Source of the DNA: Arthrobacter methylotrophus | GTDB taxonomy: Bacteria > Actinomycetota > Actinomycetes > Actinomycetales > Micrococcaceae | DNA length: 64,000 nucleotides | Assembly (NCBI RefSeq): GCF_039539965.1 | Contig: NZ_BAABED010000001.1 | Location: 2,728,001-2,792,000, forward strand | Reading direction: 5' to 3' | Part shown: piece after piece, positions 1-8,850 of the stretch | Layout of the letters: each line of letters opens with the position of its first letter | How positions within the stretch are numbered: the stretch's first letter is position 1 | The notes under the pieces: model-generated | Told to the model about the DNA's origin: nothing | Databases searched by the model: none | What the model saw: the letters and a program-made list of their open reading frames with translations, nothing else | Program-made: the position numbers and the translations under genes

Positions 1-1087
1 CAATCCGCTTGATGTACACGGAATCGACGCCGTCGTGGTCTGCCACGTAAGCGATGCGACCGTCGATGAGGGGCCGGGGAAGCCTTGCGCGGACGCCGGG
101 AGTCGCTTCGACCACCCGGGATGGTCCGTCTTTGTGGCGCAGCCAGTGGATGGTCCCGTGGGTTTCCACTGCGCTGGCCGAACCTGCTGCGTTGGGGAAG
201 ACGTCGCCCAAGTGGGCGGCAACTTTGAGGGGCGCCGGGCGGCGGGACCGCGATGCCGAGCCCAGCGTAATCTCCAGACGCACTGCTTCGGACGTGGCGT
301 CGAGCGTCGGCAGGATCCACAACTCGCCGGCCGATTCGAAGATGACCCGTTTGCCGTCGCTTGCGGCATGCCGTACGTAGAAGTCCTCGTGATCGGTGTG
401 CCGGCGCAGGTTCGAACCGTCCGGCCGCACGGAGTAGAGATTTCCGTAACCCTCGTGGTCCGAAAGGAAAGCAATCCGACCGTCCACCCATAGCGGATCT
501 GCGAGGTTCCCGTCGAGTTCCGGAAGCAGCCGGGCGAACTCACCGTTACCGTCGGCATCAATCCATAGTTTTCCAGCGGTACCGCCGCGGTAACGCTTCC
601 ACCATGCCGGCTCGCGGGAGAGCACACTGGCAAGGACTACAGGTCGTTCGTCCCCCACTTCCGGGCCAAACGCCAGCGATTCCACCGGACCGAAAGGGAG
701 CTCGACGCCGGGGCCACCGTCGAGGGATAAGGCGTAAGCATGTGTGTGCCGTCCCTCTGCCTTTTCGAAAGCAGTCGTGACGACCACGTCGCCCGAGGAG
801 GTGAATCCCTTGACCCGGGTGGTGCTGTGGCCGAAGTAGCTCAACTGCCGGTACCCGCCGCCGTCGACCTCTGCTGTCACCACTTCGGGAGCAGCCCCGA
901 CGATCGTCGTCCAGACGAGCCGCTTGCCGTCCGCGGTGAAGCGGGGATTGCGTGCAGGCAACTGCTGGGCTGAAATCCGCCACGCGCGGCCTCCGGCCAA
1001 GGGGGCGATCCAAACGTCGTCTTCGGCCACGAAAGTAAGCAGATCACCGTGCACATGTGGGAAACGGAAGTAGCTGGAGGAGGTCAT
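1..1087 (-). CDS. Tricorn-like protease (S41 family), N-terminal part only
   Basis: The reading frame is open from the left edge to an ATG at 1087 and gives about 362 residues. It begins MTSSSYFRFPHVHGDLLTFV followed by AEDDVWIAPLAGG, the opening of actinobacterial Tricorn-type proteases. The visible part is a run of beta-propeller repeats (FTADGKRLVWTT, FLSDHEGYGNLYSVRPDG and similar WD/PD40-like strands), which in Tricorn gates peptides into the protease. The PDZ domain and the Ser protease domain would lie left of the window. An AGCTGGAGG-type stretch lies just inside the gene and no clear ribosome site precedes the ATG, so a leaderless start is possible. A prolyl-oligopeptidase (S9) protein with the same propeller is the alternative, but the N-terminal motif favours Tricorn. 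The gene is divergent from the epimerase gene to its right. Confidence 0.8.
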   Translation of the reverse strand, partial: MTSSSYFRFPHVHGDLLTFVAEDDVWIAPLAGGRAWRISAQQLPARNPRFTADGKRLVWTTIVGAAPEVVTAEVDGGGYRQLSYFGHSTTRVKGFTSSGDVVVTTAFEKAEGRHTHAYALSLDGGPGVELPFGPVESLAFGPEVGDERPVVLASVLSREPAWWKRYRGGTAGKLWIDADGNGEFARLLPELDGNLADPLWVDGRIAFLSDHEGYGNLYSVRPDGSNLRRHTDHEDFYVRHAASDGKRVIFESAGELWILPTLDATSEAVRLEITLGSASRSRRPAPLKVAAHLGDVFPNAAGSASAVETHGTIHWLRHKDGPSRVVEATPGVRARLPRPLIDGRIAYVADHDGVDSVYIKRI

Positions 1088-1170
1088 TGTTCGATCATAG
1101 TCAAAGGAGAAGGGAGCCCCTTGAGGCCTGCCGTAGTGCCGGAGTGACGCTCGCCATGATGTGATGAGGC

Positions 1171-2070
1171 ATGCGAATCGTGATTTCAGGTGCTTCGGGA
1201 TTCATTGGAACTGCACTGTCCGGGCATCTTCTCGCTCAGGGGCACGACGTCGTCCGGCTGGTTCGCCGTCCACCGGCAGGAACCGGCGAGGCTTTTTGGG
1301 ATCCTGCCGCGGGGCACCTGGACGAGACAGTGCTCGACGGCGCGGACGCAGTGGTCAATCTCTCCGGGGCCGGCATCGGGGACCGCCGCTGGACGAAAAC
1401 ACGCGTGCGGGAGATCATCGACTCACGCTTGCGGACAACTACGACGCTTACGGCGGCCATGGCACGGCTGGCAGCCCCGCCCGGAACGTTTTTGAGCCAG
1501 TCGGCGTCGGGCTATTACGGTTCGTCCCGGCAGGGTCTGCTCCGGGAGGATGCGGGACCAGGCAAAGGCATGCTGGCTGCCCTGTGCGTCGAATGGGAGG
1601 CCGCCGCCCACACGGCACCCGCCGGAGTGCGAGTGGTGACCCCGCGCACCGGCGTGGTCCTCAGCCCGGCCGGCGGTGCGTTGGGGCCGCTCCTTCCATT
1701 ATTGAAGCTGGGTGTGGGTGGCCCGCTGGGAAACGGCCGGCAGTACTGGCCGTGGATTTCCCTGGTGGATGAAGTCTCCGCCTTCGCTTACCTGCTCGGC
1801 TCATCGATCGAGGGTCCAGTCAACGTCTGCGCCCCGGAAAGCGCTGACGTCAACGCCATCGTTGCGCAGTTGGCGGCTGCCTTGCACCGTCCAGCGTTCC
1901 TCCGCGTACCCGCCCCGGCTCTACGACTCGTCTTGGGCGGCCATTTGGCTGAGGAGCTGGTCCTTGCCAATCAGCGCATGGAACCGGCGAGGCTTATGGA
2001 CGCGGGCTTCACCTGGGAGCACCCAGCGCTTGCGGACGCGGCCCGGTGGGTGGCGAGCGGCGGCAAGTGA
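1171..2070 (+). CDS. TIGR01777 family NAD(P)-dependent epimerase
   Basis: The 299-aa protein starts MRIVISGASGFIGTALSGHL, a Rossmann fold with the GxxGxxG nucleotide-binding loop typical of extended short-chain dehydrogenases. The SQSASGYYGSS segment carries the Ser and Tyr expected around the active site, and the C-terminal RVPAPALRLVLGG...LANQRMEPARLMDAGF is characteristic of the TIGR01777 (YfcH-like) family. These proteins are annotated as nucleoside-diphosphate-sugar epimerases, but the substrate is generally unknown. The ATG is 83 bp from the divergent protease start. The stop codon ends 4 bp before that of the convergent kinase gene, so any terminator would have to lie inside coding sequence. 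Confidence 0.85.
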   Translation: MRIVISGASGFIGTALSGHLLAQGHDVVRLVRRPPAGTGEAFWDPAAGHLDETVLDGADAVVNLSGAGIGDRRWTKTRVREIIDSRLRTTTTLTAAMARLAAPPGTFLSQSASGYYGSSRQGLLREDAGPGKGMLAALCVEWEAAAHTAPAGVRVVTPRTGVVLSPAGGALGPLLPLLKLGVGGPLGNGRQYWPWISLVDEVSAFAYLLGSSIEGPVNVCAPESADVNAIVAQLAAALHRPAFLRVPAPALRLVLGGHLAEELVLANQRMEPARLMDAGFTWEHPALADAARWVASGGK

Positions 2071-2074
2071 TCGC

Positions 2075-3736
2075 TTAATCCTTCTTGGCCAGGATATCCT
2101 TGATACGCCACGCGCCCTCGAAACGCTGGAGAACCACCCGGAGTTCCTGCGGTTTGCCAGGAGGACGGGAGCGGAGCATTTTCCCCGTGGAATCCTGTTC
2201 CGCATAGGCCGAAGCCTCCACCGTGACGGCAACTGTTGCATGCTCCGAGCTCGGCGCGTCCTCCAAGCGCACGCTGGTCAAAGTGGTGGAGAAGCCCGCA
2301 AGAACCAAACCGCCTCCTTGCAGTTCGTCCCTGGTCTTGGTGTCCGCAGCAGCGGCGACCGAGCCCTGCGCGTTGACGTGTTCCAACAGCTCAAGCCTGC
2401 CTGAATTGAACGCCACGTCGCGGAGCGCCGATAGTCCCCGGAGGGCTTCCTCGGGGTCCGGCGACTGGATCTGGCGCTGCACCCCGTCGGGAAGGCCCCG
2501 GACGTCGGCAGGAAGCGGAGTATTTCCCGGCTGACCCTCCAACCCGCTGGGAGCCGGCGTCGGAGTCTGCTGCTCAACTCCCTGTCCCCTTTCTCCGGCC
2601 CACCACACCGTGATTGCCGAACCGACAGCCACAAGTATCCCGACGGTGAACAGCATGGACGCTGCCCGTCGTCGTGCGGAAAGGAGCGAAACGGCACGCC
2701 GGCCCTCTCTTCCTCCCCGTGGCGAGCGGAAACGGCCGAAAAACGCCGCCACGCGTGTCCGCCTTGGGCGAGGACCGGAAGCCCGACGCCGGGTCAGCAG
2801 TTCCGGAATGACCGTCGCATGCACCGAAACGGAAAGGTCAACGGGTTCGGGCGCTGAGCTCCGGTAAACGGCTGTACCTAATTCGCTCGCGGAAGGCCTT
2901 TGACTCACCTCCGGATGAAGACCGGCCTCGATGGCAACGGCCAGGGGGGCAGGTACCTCCGGAACAAGCAACGTCAGGGGTGGCCTGCGGGCCGGGGCGC
3001 CTGGAGCAGAACCGGTGAGGCAATACCAACCAAGGGCAGCGAGGGCGTAAGTGTCCCGCTCGGGTTGGAGCTCGGCCCGCTGCCCGGCGATGGGAGCTGG
3101 ATCGACGAATCCGGGAGTGCCGGCATCCGGGGCACCTGTTGCATCCCCCACTATCCGCGAAATGCCCAGATCCGACAGAAGCGGCTTCCCTTGGGCGGTG
3201 AAAAGCACATTCCCCGGCGAAACGTCGGAGTGGGTCATGCCCTGATGGTGCAGGTACGCCAAAGCCTGGGCGAGGGGAGCCAGGATAGTCACTGTCTCGC
3301 CCACGCCGAGACGCCCTCTGCTGGACACCAGCTGGCCCAGCGAACCCCCGGGTGCGTAGTCCATGACCAGGCCCAGGCCGCCATCATATGCCCCCGACAA
3401 CGTGACGACGCCACGAACTTTGACTAGGTGTTCATGGTCCAGCCGCGACTGGAGTTGCACCTCCCGGAGCACAGGGGTTGTGGCCTCGCCCGGTTCCTCC
3501 GTCTCAGTTTCGCGGGCAATGCACTTCACTGCGAATCCGTCGCCCGACCGTTGGTCCACGGCGAGCCACACCACGGCGGATCCACCGCGGCCCAGCTCCC
3601 GGACGGGGACAAAGCCGGGAATCACCGGTTCGGAACCACCGGTCCCCGGGGCGGCCCCTGCTTTCTCGTCTTTCTCGTCGTCTTTCTCGTCTTTCTCGTC
3701 GTCTTGGTCGCCCTTGCCGGACGCAAAAGTCTCCAT
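2075..3736 (-). CDS. divergent membrane Ser/Thr protein kinase
   Basis: The 553-aa protein has an N-terminal kinase domain (about residues 40-300), one membrane helix (about 358-378, LFTVGILVAVGSAITVWW) and a roughly 170-residue outer domain without PASTA repeats. Kinase landmarks are the glycine loop GRGGSAVVW, K71 in FAVK, the catalytic loop HSDVSPGN (D171, N176) and DLG at 189-191. HRD has become HSD, the usual K after the D is S (VSP instead of LKP), and DFG has become DLG. These changes suggest altered or weak catalysis, although the core Lys, Asp, Asn and Asp survive. The N-terminus carries the charged run DEKDEKDDEKDEK, encoded by a low-complexity tract. The gene points toward the epimerase gene and away from lipB. 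The substrate is unknown. Confidence 0.85.
   Translation of the reverse strand: METFASGKGDQDDEKDEKDDEKDEKAGAAPGTGGSEPVIPGFVPVRELGRGGSAVVWLAVDQRSGDGFAVKCIARETETEEPGEATTPVLREVQLQSRLDHEHLVKVRGVVTLSGAYDGGLGLVMDYAPGGSLGQLVSSRGRLGVGETVTILAPLAQALAYLHHQGMTHSDVSPGNVLFTAQGKPLLSDLGISRIVGDATGAPDAGTPGFVDPAPIAGQRAELQPERDTYALAALGWYCLTGSAPGAPARRPPLTLLVPEVPAPLAVAIEAGLHPEVSQRPSASELGTAVYRSSAPEPVDLSVSVHATVIPELLTRRRASGPRPRRTRVAAFFGRFRSPRGGREGRRAVSLLSARRRAASMLFTVGILVAVGSAITVWWAGERGQGVEQQTPTPAPSGLEGQPGNTPLPADVRGLPDGVQRQIQSPDPEEALRGLSALRDVAFNSGRLELLEHVNAQGSVAAAADTKTRDELQGGGLVLAGFSTTLTSVRLEDAPSSEHATVAVTVEASAYAEQDSTGKMLRSRPPGKPQELRVVLQRFEGAWRIKDILAKKD
3672..3709 (-). repeat. DEK-coding low-complexity tract
   Basis: On the plus strand the motif TCGTCTTTCTCG recurs with small variations across about 38 bp. 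It encodes alternating Asp, Glu and Lys (DEKDEK, then DDEKDEK) near residues 13-25 of the kinase. The tract is built from 9- and 12-bp units, so slippage would usually add or remove whole codons. Edges are approximate. Confidence 0.75.
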
Positions 3737-3877
3737 GCCTCAAGAAATACCGCATTTCCCGGATTGCCGCAGAAGTTATCCACAGGCTACTTTGTCGAAA
3801 CCGCAGTTGCAGCGGTACGACTGAGAGCTTGGCCACAAAATCATGGCCTCCGCCCGGCGGGGTCTAAGCTTGTCCCC

Positions 3878-4546
3878 ATGACTCTTGAGTTTTCACAGCT
3901 GGGTCTCGCCCCGGATTTCGTCGACTACATGCAGGGCTGGGATATCCAGCGCGAACTCCACACCAAGGTTGTTGCAGGCGAGAAACCCAGCACCGTCTTG
4001 CTCCTCGAGCACGAGGCGGTTTACACGGCAGGCAAGCTCACGGAAGACCATGAGCGCCCGTTTGACGGCACTCCTGTTGTTCCCGTGGATCGTGGCGGCA
4101 AGCTGACCTGGCACGGTCCGGGCCAGCTGATTGCCTATCCCATTCTCAAACTGAAGAACCGTGCCGGGATCCGTGACTACGTCGAGCGCCTCGAAGCCGT
4201 CATGATCGCGATCATGGAGGACTACGGGATCAAGGCCACCCGGGTCAAAGGCCGGGCGGGAGTCTGGGTCCTCGCTGACGACAAGGGCCCCGACCGCAAG
4301 ATCGCCGCAATCGGCATCCGGGTCTTGGACGGTGTCACTATGCACGGCGTGGCCATCAACTGCAGCAACGATCTGGCTCCTTACGCACAGATCATCGCGT
4401 GCGGCATCACCGATGCCAGCGTCACAACTATGTCCATCGAGACCGGCAGGACCATCAACCCCGCCGACATTGCCGAGCGCTTCAAGGAAGAGTTCCGCAA
4501 GCACGAAGAAGCACTCGTATCCAGCCCCGAAGGAGCACTCCAGTGA
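3878..4546 (+). CDS. lipB: lipoyl(octanoyl) transferase LipB
   Basis: The enzyme moves the octanoyl group from acyl carrier protein to lipoyl domains (E2 subunits, GcvH) in the cytoplasm, the first step of lipoate synthesis. The 222-aa protein shows the family signatures [20 protein letters not shown] and [18 protein letters not shown]. The catalytic Cys lies in the IIACGI segment and the conserved Lys in DRKIAAIG. I start it at ATG 3878 ([14 protein letters not shown]), because the reading frame further upstream is unlike the family and overlaps the start of the divergent kinase gene. It overlaps lipA by four bases (GTGA), which implies translational coupling. Confidence 0.96.
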   Translation: MTLEFSQLGLAPDFVDYMQGWDIQRELHTKVVAGEKPSTVLLLEHEAVYTAGKLTEDHERPFDGTPVVPVDRGGKLTWHGPGQLIAYPILKLKNRAGIRDYVERLEAVMIAIMEDYGIKATRVKGRAGVWVLADDKGPDRKIAAIGIRVLDGVTMHGVAINCSNDLAPYAQIIACGITDASVTTMSIETGRTINPADIAERFKEEFRKHEEALVSSPEGALQ

Positions 4547-5571
4547 CCCTGGCACCTGAAGGCCGTAAGCTGCTGCGCGTTGAACAGCGCAATAAAGCCG
4601 TCCCGGTCGAACGCAAGCCCGAATGGATCAAGGCCAAGGTCCAGATGGGCCCGGAATTCGTGGGCCTGAAGAACCTCGTGAAAAAGGAAGGCCTGCACAC
4701 CGTCTGCGAGGAAGCCGGCTGCCCTAACATCTTCGAATGCTGGGAAGACAAGGAAGCGACCTTCCTGATCGGCGGCTCCGAATGCACCCGCCGCTGCGAC
4801 TTCTGCCAGATCGACACCGGCAAACCCTCACCGGTGGACATGTTCGAACCCACCAAGGTCGCCCGCTCCGTCCAGTCCATGGCCCTGCGCTACGCCACCG
4901 TGACCGGCGTGGCCCGCGACGACCTCGCCGACGAAGGCGTCTGGCTCTACGCCGAAACCGTCCGCAAGATCCACGAACTGAACCCCGGCACCGGCGTCGA
5001 ACTGCTCATTCCGGACTTCTCCGGCAAACCCGAACACATCAACGCGATCTGCGACTCGAACCCGGAAGTCTTCGCGCACAACGTCGAAACCGTGCCCCGG
5101 ATCTTCAAACGCATCCGCCCCGCGTTCCGCTACGACCGCTCCCTGGACGTCATCACCCAGGGCCGGGCCCGCGGCATGGTCACCAAATCCAACCTGATCC
5201 TGGGCATGGGCGAAACCCGCGAAGAAATCTCCGAAGCCCTGGCAGACCTGCACGCCGCGGGCTGCGACCTGATCACCATCACCCAATACCTGCGCCCCTC
5301 CGAACGGCACCTGCCCGTGGACCGCTGGGTCAAACCCCAGGAATTCGTCGACCTCGCCACCGAAGCCGAGGAAATCGGCTTCCTCGGCGTCATGTCCGGC
5401 CCCCTGGTCCGCTCCTCCTACCGCGCCGGCCGCCTCTGGGCCACCGCGATGCGCAAGAAAGGCCGCGAGATCCCGGTGCACTTAGAGCACATTGCCCACA
5501 TCGCCGAAGGCATCCAGGACTCCGGCACCACCCGCCAGGAAGCCCGCACCCTCCTCGCACAGGGCTCGTAG
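4543..5571 (+). CDS. lipA: lipoyl synthase LipA (radical SAM)
   Basis: LipA inserts two sulfurs into protein-bound octanoyl groups, completing lipoate on the E2 and GcvH proteins. The 342-aa product carries the auxiliary cluster motif [12 protein letters not shown] and the radical-SAM cluster motif CTRRCDFC. Further landmarks are [27 protein letters not shown] and [11 protein letters not shown]. The GTG start at 4543 overlaps the lipB stop and gives [17 protein letters not shown], the usual actinobacterial N-terminus. An earlier in-frame start would place the N-terminus inside lipB. Codon use is strongly biased to C-ending codons, as expected for a conserved gene here. Confidence 0.97.
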   Translation: MTLAPEGRKLLRVEQRNKAVPVERKPEWIKAKVQMGPEFVGLKNLVKKEGLHTVCEEAGCPNIFECWEDKEATFLIGGSECTRRCDFCQIDTGKPSPVDMFEPTKVARSVQSMALRYATVTGVARDDLADEGVWLYAETVRKIHELNPGTGVELLIPDFSGKPEHINAICDSNPEVFAHNVETVPRIFKRIRPAFRYDRSLDVITQGRARGMVTKSNLILGMGETREEISEALADLHAAGCDLITITQYLRPSERHLPVDRWVKPQEFVDLATEAEEIGFLGVMSGPLVRSSYRAGRLWATAMRKKGREIPVHLEHIAHIAEGIQDSGTTRQEARTLLAQGS

Positions 5572-5592
5572 CGGGTCCGAAAACACATAGCC

Positions 5593-5632
5593 AAAGGACC
5601 TGGTCCCGGATAAGTCCGGCGTCCGGTCCTTT
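5593..5632 (+). terminator. possible stem-loop after lipA
   Basis: AAAGGACC and GGTCCTTT form an 8-bp outer stem around a smaller CCGGA/TCCGG stem, about 20 bp after the lipA stop. There is no T-tract, so termination or mRNA end protection are both only possible. The DUF4191 gene starts 28 bp further on. Confidence 0.35.
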
Positions 5633-5660
5633 GCCGCAAATCACGTAGAATTAAGGCACT

Positions 5661-6425
5661 ATGGCGAAATCCCCTGATTCCAGCAACTCCACAACATCGG
5701 CTGCCGAGGCTCCCAAGCGCGGGTTGTTTTCCCGCAAGCCCAAGGAAGCCAAGGCCAAGAAGCCGAGCCAGCTGAAGCAGATCGGCGAGGTCTTCAAGAT
5801 GACCCGCCGCAACGATCCCATCGTCGTGTGGCTCATGCTGCTGGCGTTCCTCGGCGTCGTTGCTGTCAGCCTCGTTGTCGGGCTGCTCCTGAACAACTGG
5901 GTCACGGGCCTGATCATCGGCATTCCTTTGGGCTTGCTCGCAGCTGTCTTCATCCTCTCGCGCCGTGCGGAACGGGCAGCCTTCGCACAGATCGAGAACC
6001 AGCCCGGGGCCTCCGGTGCGGCCTTGGGAACCTTGCGCCGTGGCTGGATCACCGAAGACCAGCCGGTCGCCGTCAACCCGAGGACCCAGGACGCGGTCTT
6101 CCGCGCTATCGGCCGCCCGGGCGTCGTACTGGTCACCGAGGGACCTTCGCACCGCGTCAAGCCGCTGGCCGACGCCGAGCGCAAGAAACTCTCCCGCATT
6201 CTCCCGAACGTGACCATTCACGTGATCGAGAGCGGCCGTGGCGAGGGTCAGGTGCCCATCAGCCAGATTGCAAAGACCATGAACAAGTACAAGAACGAGC
6301 TCACCAAGACTGAGGTCGGCGCCGTCAACAAGCGGATCTCCTCGCTCGGCAACCGCCTGCCAATCCCCAAGGGCATCGACCCTTACAAGGCTCGCCCGGA
6401 CCGCAAGGCTGCACGCGGACGCTAA
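5661..6425 (+). CDS. DUF4191 family membrane protein
   Basis: The 254-aa protein begins with a basic, Ser/Ala/Lys-rich tail (about 45 residues), followed by two adjacent membrane helices (about 53-73, VVWLMLLAFLGVVAVSLVVG, and 78-96, WVTGLIIGIPLGLLAAVFIL). A soluble C-terminal domain contains RRAERAAFAQIENQPGASGAAL and GPSHRVKPLADAERKKL. This arrangement defines DUF4191, a family of unknown function found next to lipA in actinobacteria. It is followed by a strong terminator, so it probably closes the lipB-lipA unit or forms its own transcript. Function is not known. Confidence 0.88.
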   Translation: MAKSPDSSNSTTSAAEAPKRGLFSRKPKEAKAKKPSQLKQIGEVFKMTRRNDPIVVWLMLLAFLGVVAVSLVVGLLLNNWVTGLIIGIPLGLLAAVFILSRRAERAAFAQIENQPGASGAALGTLRRGWITEDQPVAVNPRTQDAVFRAIGRPGVVLVTEGPSHRVKPLADAERKKLSRILPNVTIHVIESGRGEGQVPISQIAKTMNKYKNELTKTEVGAVNKRISSLGNRLPIPKGIDPYKARPDRKAARGR

Positions 6426-6433
6426 ACCACAAA

Positions 6434-6476
6434 AGCCGCTTGTTCCTGGAAACTCCAGGAACAAGCGGCTTTTTTG
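6434..6476 (+). terminator. rho-independent terminator
   Basis: A perfect 17-bp stem (6434-6450 with 6454-6470) closes on a three-base loop and runs into TTTTTT on the plus strand. It lies 8 bp after the DUF4191 stop. The A-rich left side would also give a usable T-tract for the convergent RDD gene. Confidence 0.93.
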
Positions 6477-6489
6477 TCTGAGGAAGTGT

Positions 6490-6927
6490 CTACATCCGAA
6501 TGAGTATTGTGTTCATCGCTTTGTCATGGAGGCCACGCTGATCAGGATCGAAGACAACTGCGGGAATCACCAGGCACAGCAGGAGAGTCCTCACCAGGGC
6601 CGCCAAAGGCCCCGCCGGCGTGCCTCCGAGCCGCACGACGTGGATACCTGCAACGCGGTGTCCGATGCTGTAACCAAGCGTGCCGATCAGGAGGATCTGT
6701 TCCACGGCAAAGACAGCAAGCGTTGCCCACGAGTTGCCGCCAAAGGCAAAGTTGCTGATCACCAGGGCGATGACCCAGTCGATGCATATCGCCAGGATGC
6801 GACGGCCGGCCCTCGCCATGGAGCCGGGTCCCGACTCGGGCAGGCCGAGCCGTTCGCCGGGGTATTTGGATATTCCGGACGTATCCGGCCCTGTGAGCCA
6901 TGAACCAATGTCTTTACGATCTACCAC
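6490..6927 (-). CDS. RDD family membrane protein
   Basis: The 145-aa protein has a short hydrophilic N-terminus (about 40 residues), the Arg and Asp signature in GRRILAICIDWVIALVI, and about three membrane helices. The HRVAGIHVVRLGG motif and the closing DPDQRGLHDKAMNTILIRM are typical of RDD proteins. Members are thought to affect ion or small-molecule transport, but the role of this one is unknown. It converges on DUF4191 across the shared hairpin. Its start lies 318 bp from glnA, so the two genes share a regulatory region. Confidence 0.85.
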   Translation of the reverse strand: MVDRKDIGSWLTGPDTSGISKYPGERLGLPESGPGSMARAGRRILAICIDWVIALVISNFAFGGNSWATLAVFAVEQILLIGTLGYSIGHRVAGIHVVRLGGTPAGPLAALVRTLLLCLVIPAVVFDPDQRGLHDKAMNTILIRM

Positions 6928-7245
6928 TGTTCAAGCTTACGGCTTCACCAGGGGATGCCAGACGGCGGTTGCTGATGCTTGCTCGACCGTCCACTGAGTT
7001 CCCAAGGAACGGGCAGACACCTGAAGGACATAGACTGGCACTGCAGTAGACCAGTAGCGTTTACACAGCGGGTAGTTCTGTAACCTGCTCGAAACAATAC
7101 CGACACTCCGGGGAAATCACGTTTCCCTAGGGTTGGAGAAGTTGCTAGCCACCGCCTCAGGGATACTTTTTTGTTTCCCTGCTTCCGGTTTGCGCTGGAC
7201 CAGACGGCCCGAGGGCCTGTTACCTGTTATGCGTTAGGAGCATAG
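6928..7245 (+). promoter_or_regulatory. glnA1 upstream region
   Basis: These 318 bp have no plausible gene. They hold the GlnR-type box (listed separately), a T-rich run near 7168-7174 and the GGAG ribosome site of glnA just before ATG 7246. I do not see an unambiguous -35/-10 pair. Confidence 0.6.
7080..7117 (+). promoter_or_regulatory. candidate GlnR double box upstream of glnA1
   Basis: The sequence reads GTAAC-N6-GAAAC-N6-GACAC-N6-GAAAT. The actinobacterial GlnR consensus, established in Streptomyces, is gTnAC-N6-GaAAC repeated at 22-bp intervals. Both half sites of the first copy are perfect. In the second copy the T of GTnAC and the last C of GAAAC are changed. The site lies about 130 bp before the glnA ATG, a usual place for activation by GlnR under nitrogen limitation. 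No glnR gene is in the window. Confidence 0.75.
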
Positions 7246-8670
7246 ATGTTCAAGACTGCGGACGAAGTCCTCCAGTTCATCAAAGACGAAGATGTCAAAT
7301 TCGTCGATATCCGCTTCACCGATCTCCCGGGTGTCCAGCAGCACTTCAACGTGCCGGCTAAGAGCGTAGATCTCGATTTCTTCGTCCACGGCCAGTTGTT
7401 CGATGGTTCTTCCATCCGCGGCTTCCAGGGCATCGCCGAGTCCGACATGCAGCTCATCCCGGATGTCACTTCCGCATTCGTCGACGCTTTCCGCATCGAG
7501 AAGACGCTCGCGCTTAACTTCTCCATCGTGAACCCGCGTACCGGCGACCCGTACCACCGGGATCCCCGTGGCGTAGCCGAGAAGGCTGAGGCCTACCTCG
7601 CTTCCACGGGCATTGCCGACACCGCGTTCTTCGCTCCCGAGGCCGAGTTCTTCGTCTTCGACAACATCCAGTACCAGTCTTCCCCGCAGGGCAGCTTCTA
7701 CAAGATCGACTCCGAAGAGGCCCACTGGAACAGCGGTCGCGAAGAAGAGGGTGGAAACCTCGGTTACAAGACCCCTGTCAAGGGCGGATACTTCCCCGTC
7801 TCCCCGACCGACAAGCAGGCTGACCTTCGCGACGCCATGTGCCTCGCCCTGGATGAAGCCGGCCTTGAGGTCGAGCGCAGCCACCACGAAGTCGGCTCCG
7901 CCGGCCAGGCTGAAATCAACTACAAGTTCACCACGCTGACCCACGCGGCTGATGACCTGCAGAAGTTCAAGTACGTCATCAAGAACACCGCTGATGCCTG
8001 GGGCAAGTCCGTGACCTTCATGCCGAAGCCGGTCTTCGGTGACAACGGCTCGGGCATGCACTGCCACCAGTCGCTGTGGACCGGTGGCGAGCCGCTGTTC
8101 TACGACGAGAAGGGCTACGCCGGCCTGTCCGACACCGCCCGCTGGTACATCGGCGGCCTGCTGAAGCACTCTTCAGCAGTCCTGGCCTTCACCAACCCGA
8201 CGGTGAACTCCTACCGCCGCTTGGTCAAGGGCTTCGAGGCTCCGGTCAACATGGTCTACTCGCAGGGCAACCGCTCTGCCGGTATCCGCATCCCGATCAC
8301 GGGCTCCAACCCGAAGGCCAAGCGCATCGAGTTCCGTGCGCCGGACCCCTCCTCCAACCCGTACCTGGCGTTCGCTGCCCAGCTCATGGCCGGCATTGAC
8401 GGCATCCGCAACCGCATCGAGCCCCCGGCTCCGATCGACAAGGACCTGTACGAGCTGCCCGCAGAAGAAGCCAAGGACATCCCCAAGGCTCCGGGTTCCC
8501 TTGAGGAAGCCCTCGACGCCCTGAGCGAGGACAACGAATTCCTGCAGGCCGGCGGCGTCTTCACGCAGGACCTGATCGACACCTGGATCGAGTACAAATA
8601 CGAGAACGAGATCCGTCCGCTGTCGCTGCGCCCGAACCCTTACGAGTTCGAGCTCTACTACGGCGTCTAA
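7246..8670 (+). CDS. glnA: type I glutamine synthetase GlnA1
   Basis: This is the main ammonium-assimilating enzyme (glutamate + NH3 + ATP to glutamine), a cytoplasmic dodecamer. The 474-aa length and motifs are those of the GSI-beta class: [53 protein letters not shown] and NRSAGIRIP. Tyr402, in [16 protein letters not shown], is the adenylylation site that GlnE modifies when nitrogen is plentiful. The ATG is preceded by TTAGGAGC. Transcription probably responds to the upstream GlnR-type box. A terminator follows 16 bp after the stop. Confidence 0.97.
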   Translation: MFKTADEVLQFIKDEDVKFVDIRFTDLPGVQQHFNVPAKSVDLDFFVHGQLFDGSSIRGFQGIAESDMQLIPDVTSAFVDAFRIEKTLALNFSIVNPRTGDPYHRDPRGVAEKAEAYLASTGIADTAFFAPEAEFFVFDNIQYQSSPQGSFYKIDSEEAHWNSGREEEGGNLGYKTPVKGGYFPVSPTDKQADLRDAMCLALDEAGLEVERSHHEVGSAGQAEINYKFTTLTHAADDLQKFKYVIKNTADAWGKSVTFMPKPVFGDNGSGMHCHQSLWTGGEPLFYDEKGYAGLSDTARWYIGGLLKHSSAVLAFTNPTVNSYRRLVKGFEAPVNMVYSQGNRSAGIRIPITGSNPKAKRIEFRAPDPSSNPYLAFAAQLMAGIDGIRNRIEPPAPIDKDLYELPAEEAKDIPKAPGSLEEALDALSEDNEFLQAGGVFTQDLIDTWIEYKYENEIRPLSLRPNPYEFELYYGV

Positions 8671-8686
8671 TGCCAGCAAAAGGATA

Positions 8687-8725
8687 GAAGGGGTCACGGG
8701 CAAGCGCCTGTGACCCCTTCTTCAT
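8687..8725 (+). terminator. rho-independent terminator of glnA1
   Basis: GAAGGGGTCAC (8687-8697) pairs with GTGACCCCTTC (8710-8720) across a 12-base loop, and TTCATTT follows. It lies directly after the glnA stop. Confidence 0.85.
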
Positions 8726-8771
8726 TTAACGGTCACAGTGAAATAGTCACCGTGACTTATCCGCACAAACA

Positions 8772-8807
8772 AAGGACGGCTGTGTCAATTAAGACACAGC
8801 CGTCCTT
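8772..8807 (-). terminator. terminator of the small membrane protein gene
   Basis: A perfect 15-bp stem (8772-8786 with 8793-8807) has a 6-base loop. Read on the minus strand it is followed by TTTGTTTGTG, so it fits as the terminator of the 54-aa gene at 8851-9015. On the plus strand the tail is not T-rich. Confidence 0.75.
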
Positions 8808-8850
8808 GCTGTAATGGCCTCAGGGTGGCGGGATATGACCGCCAGTTTCC

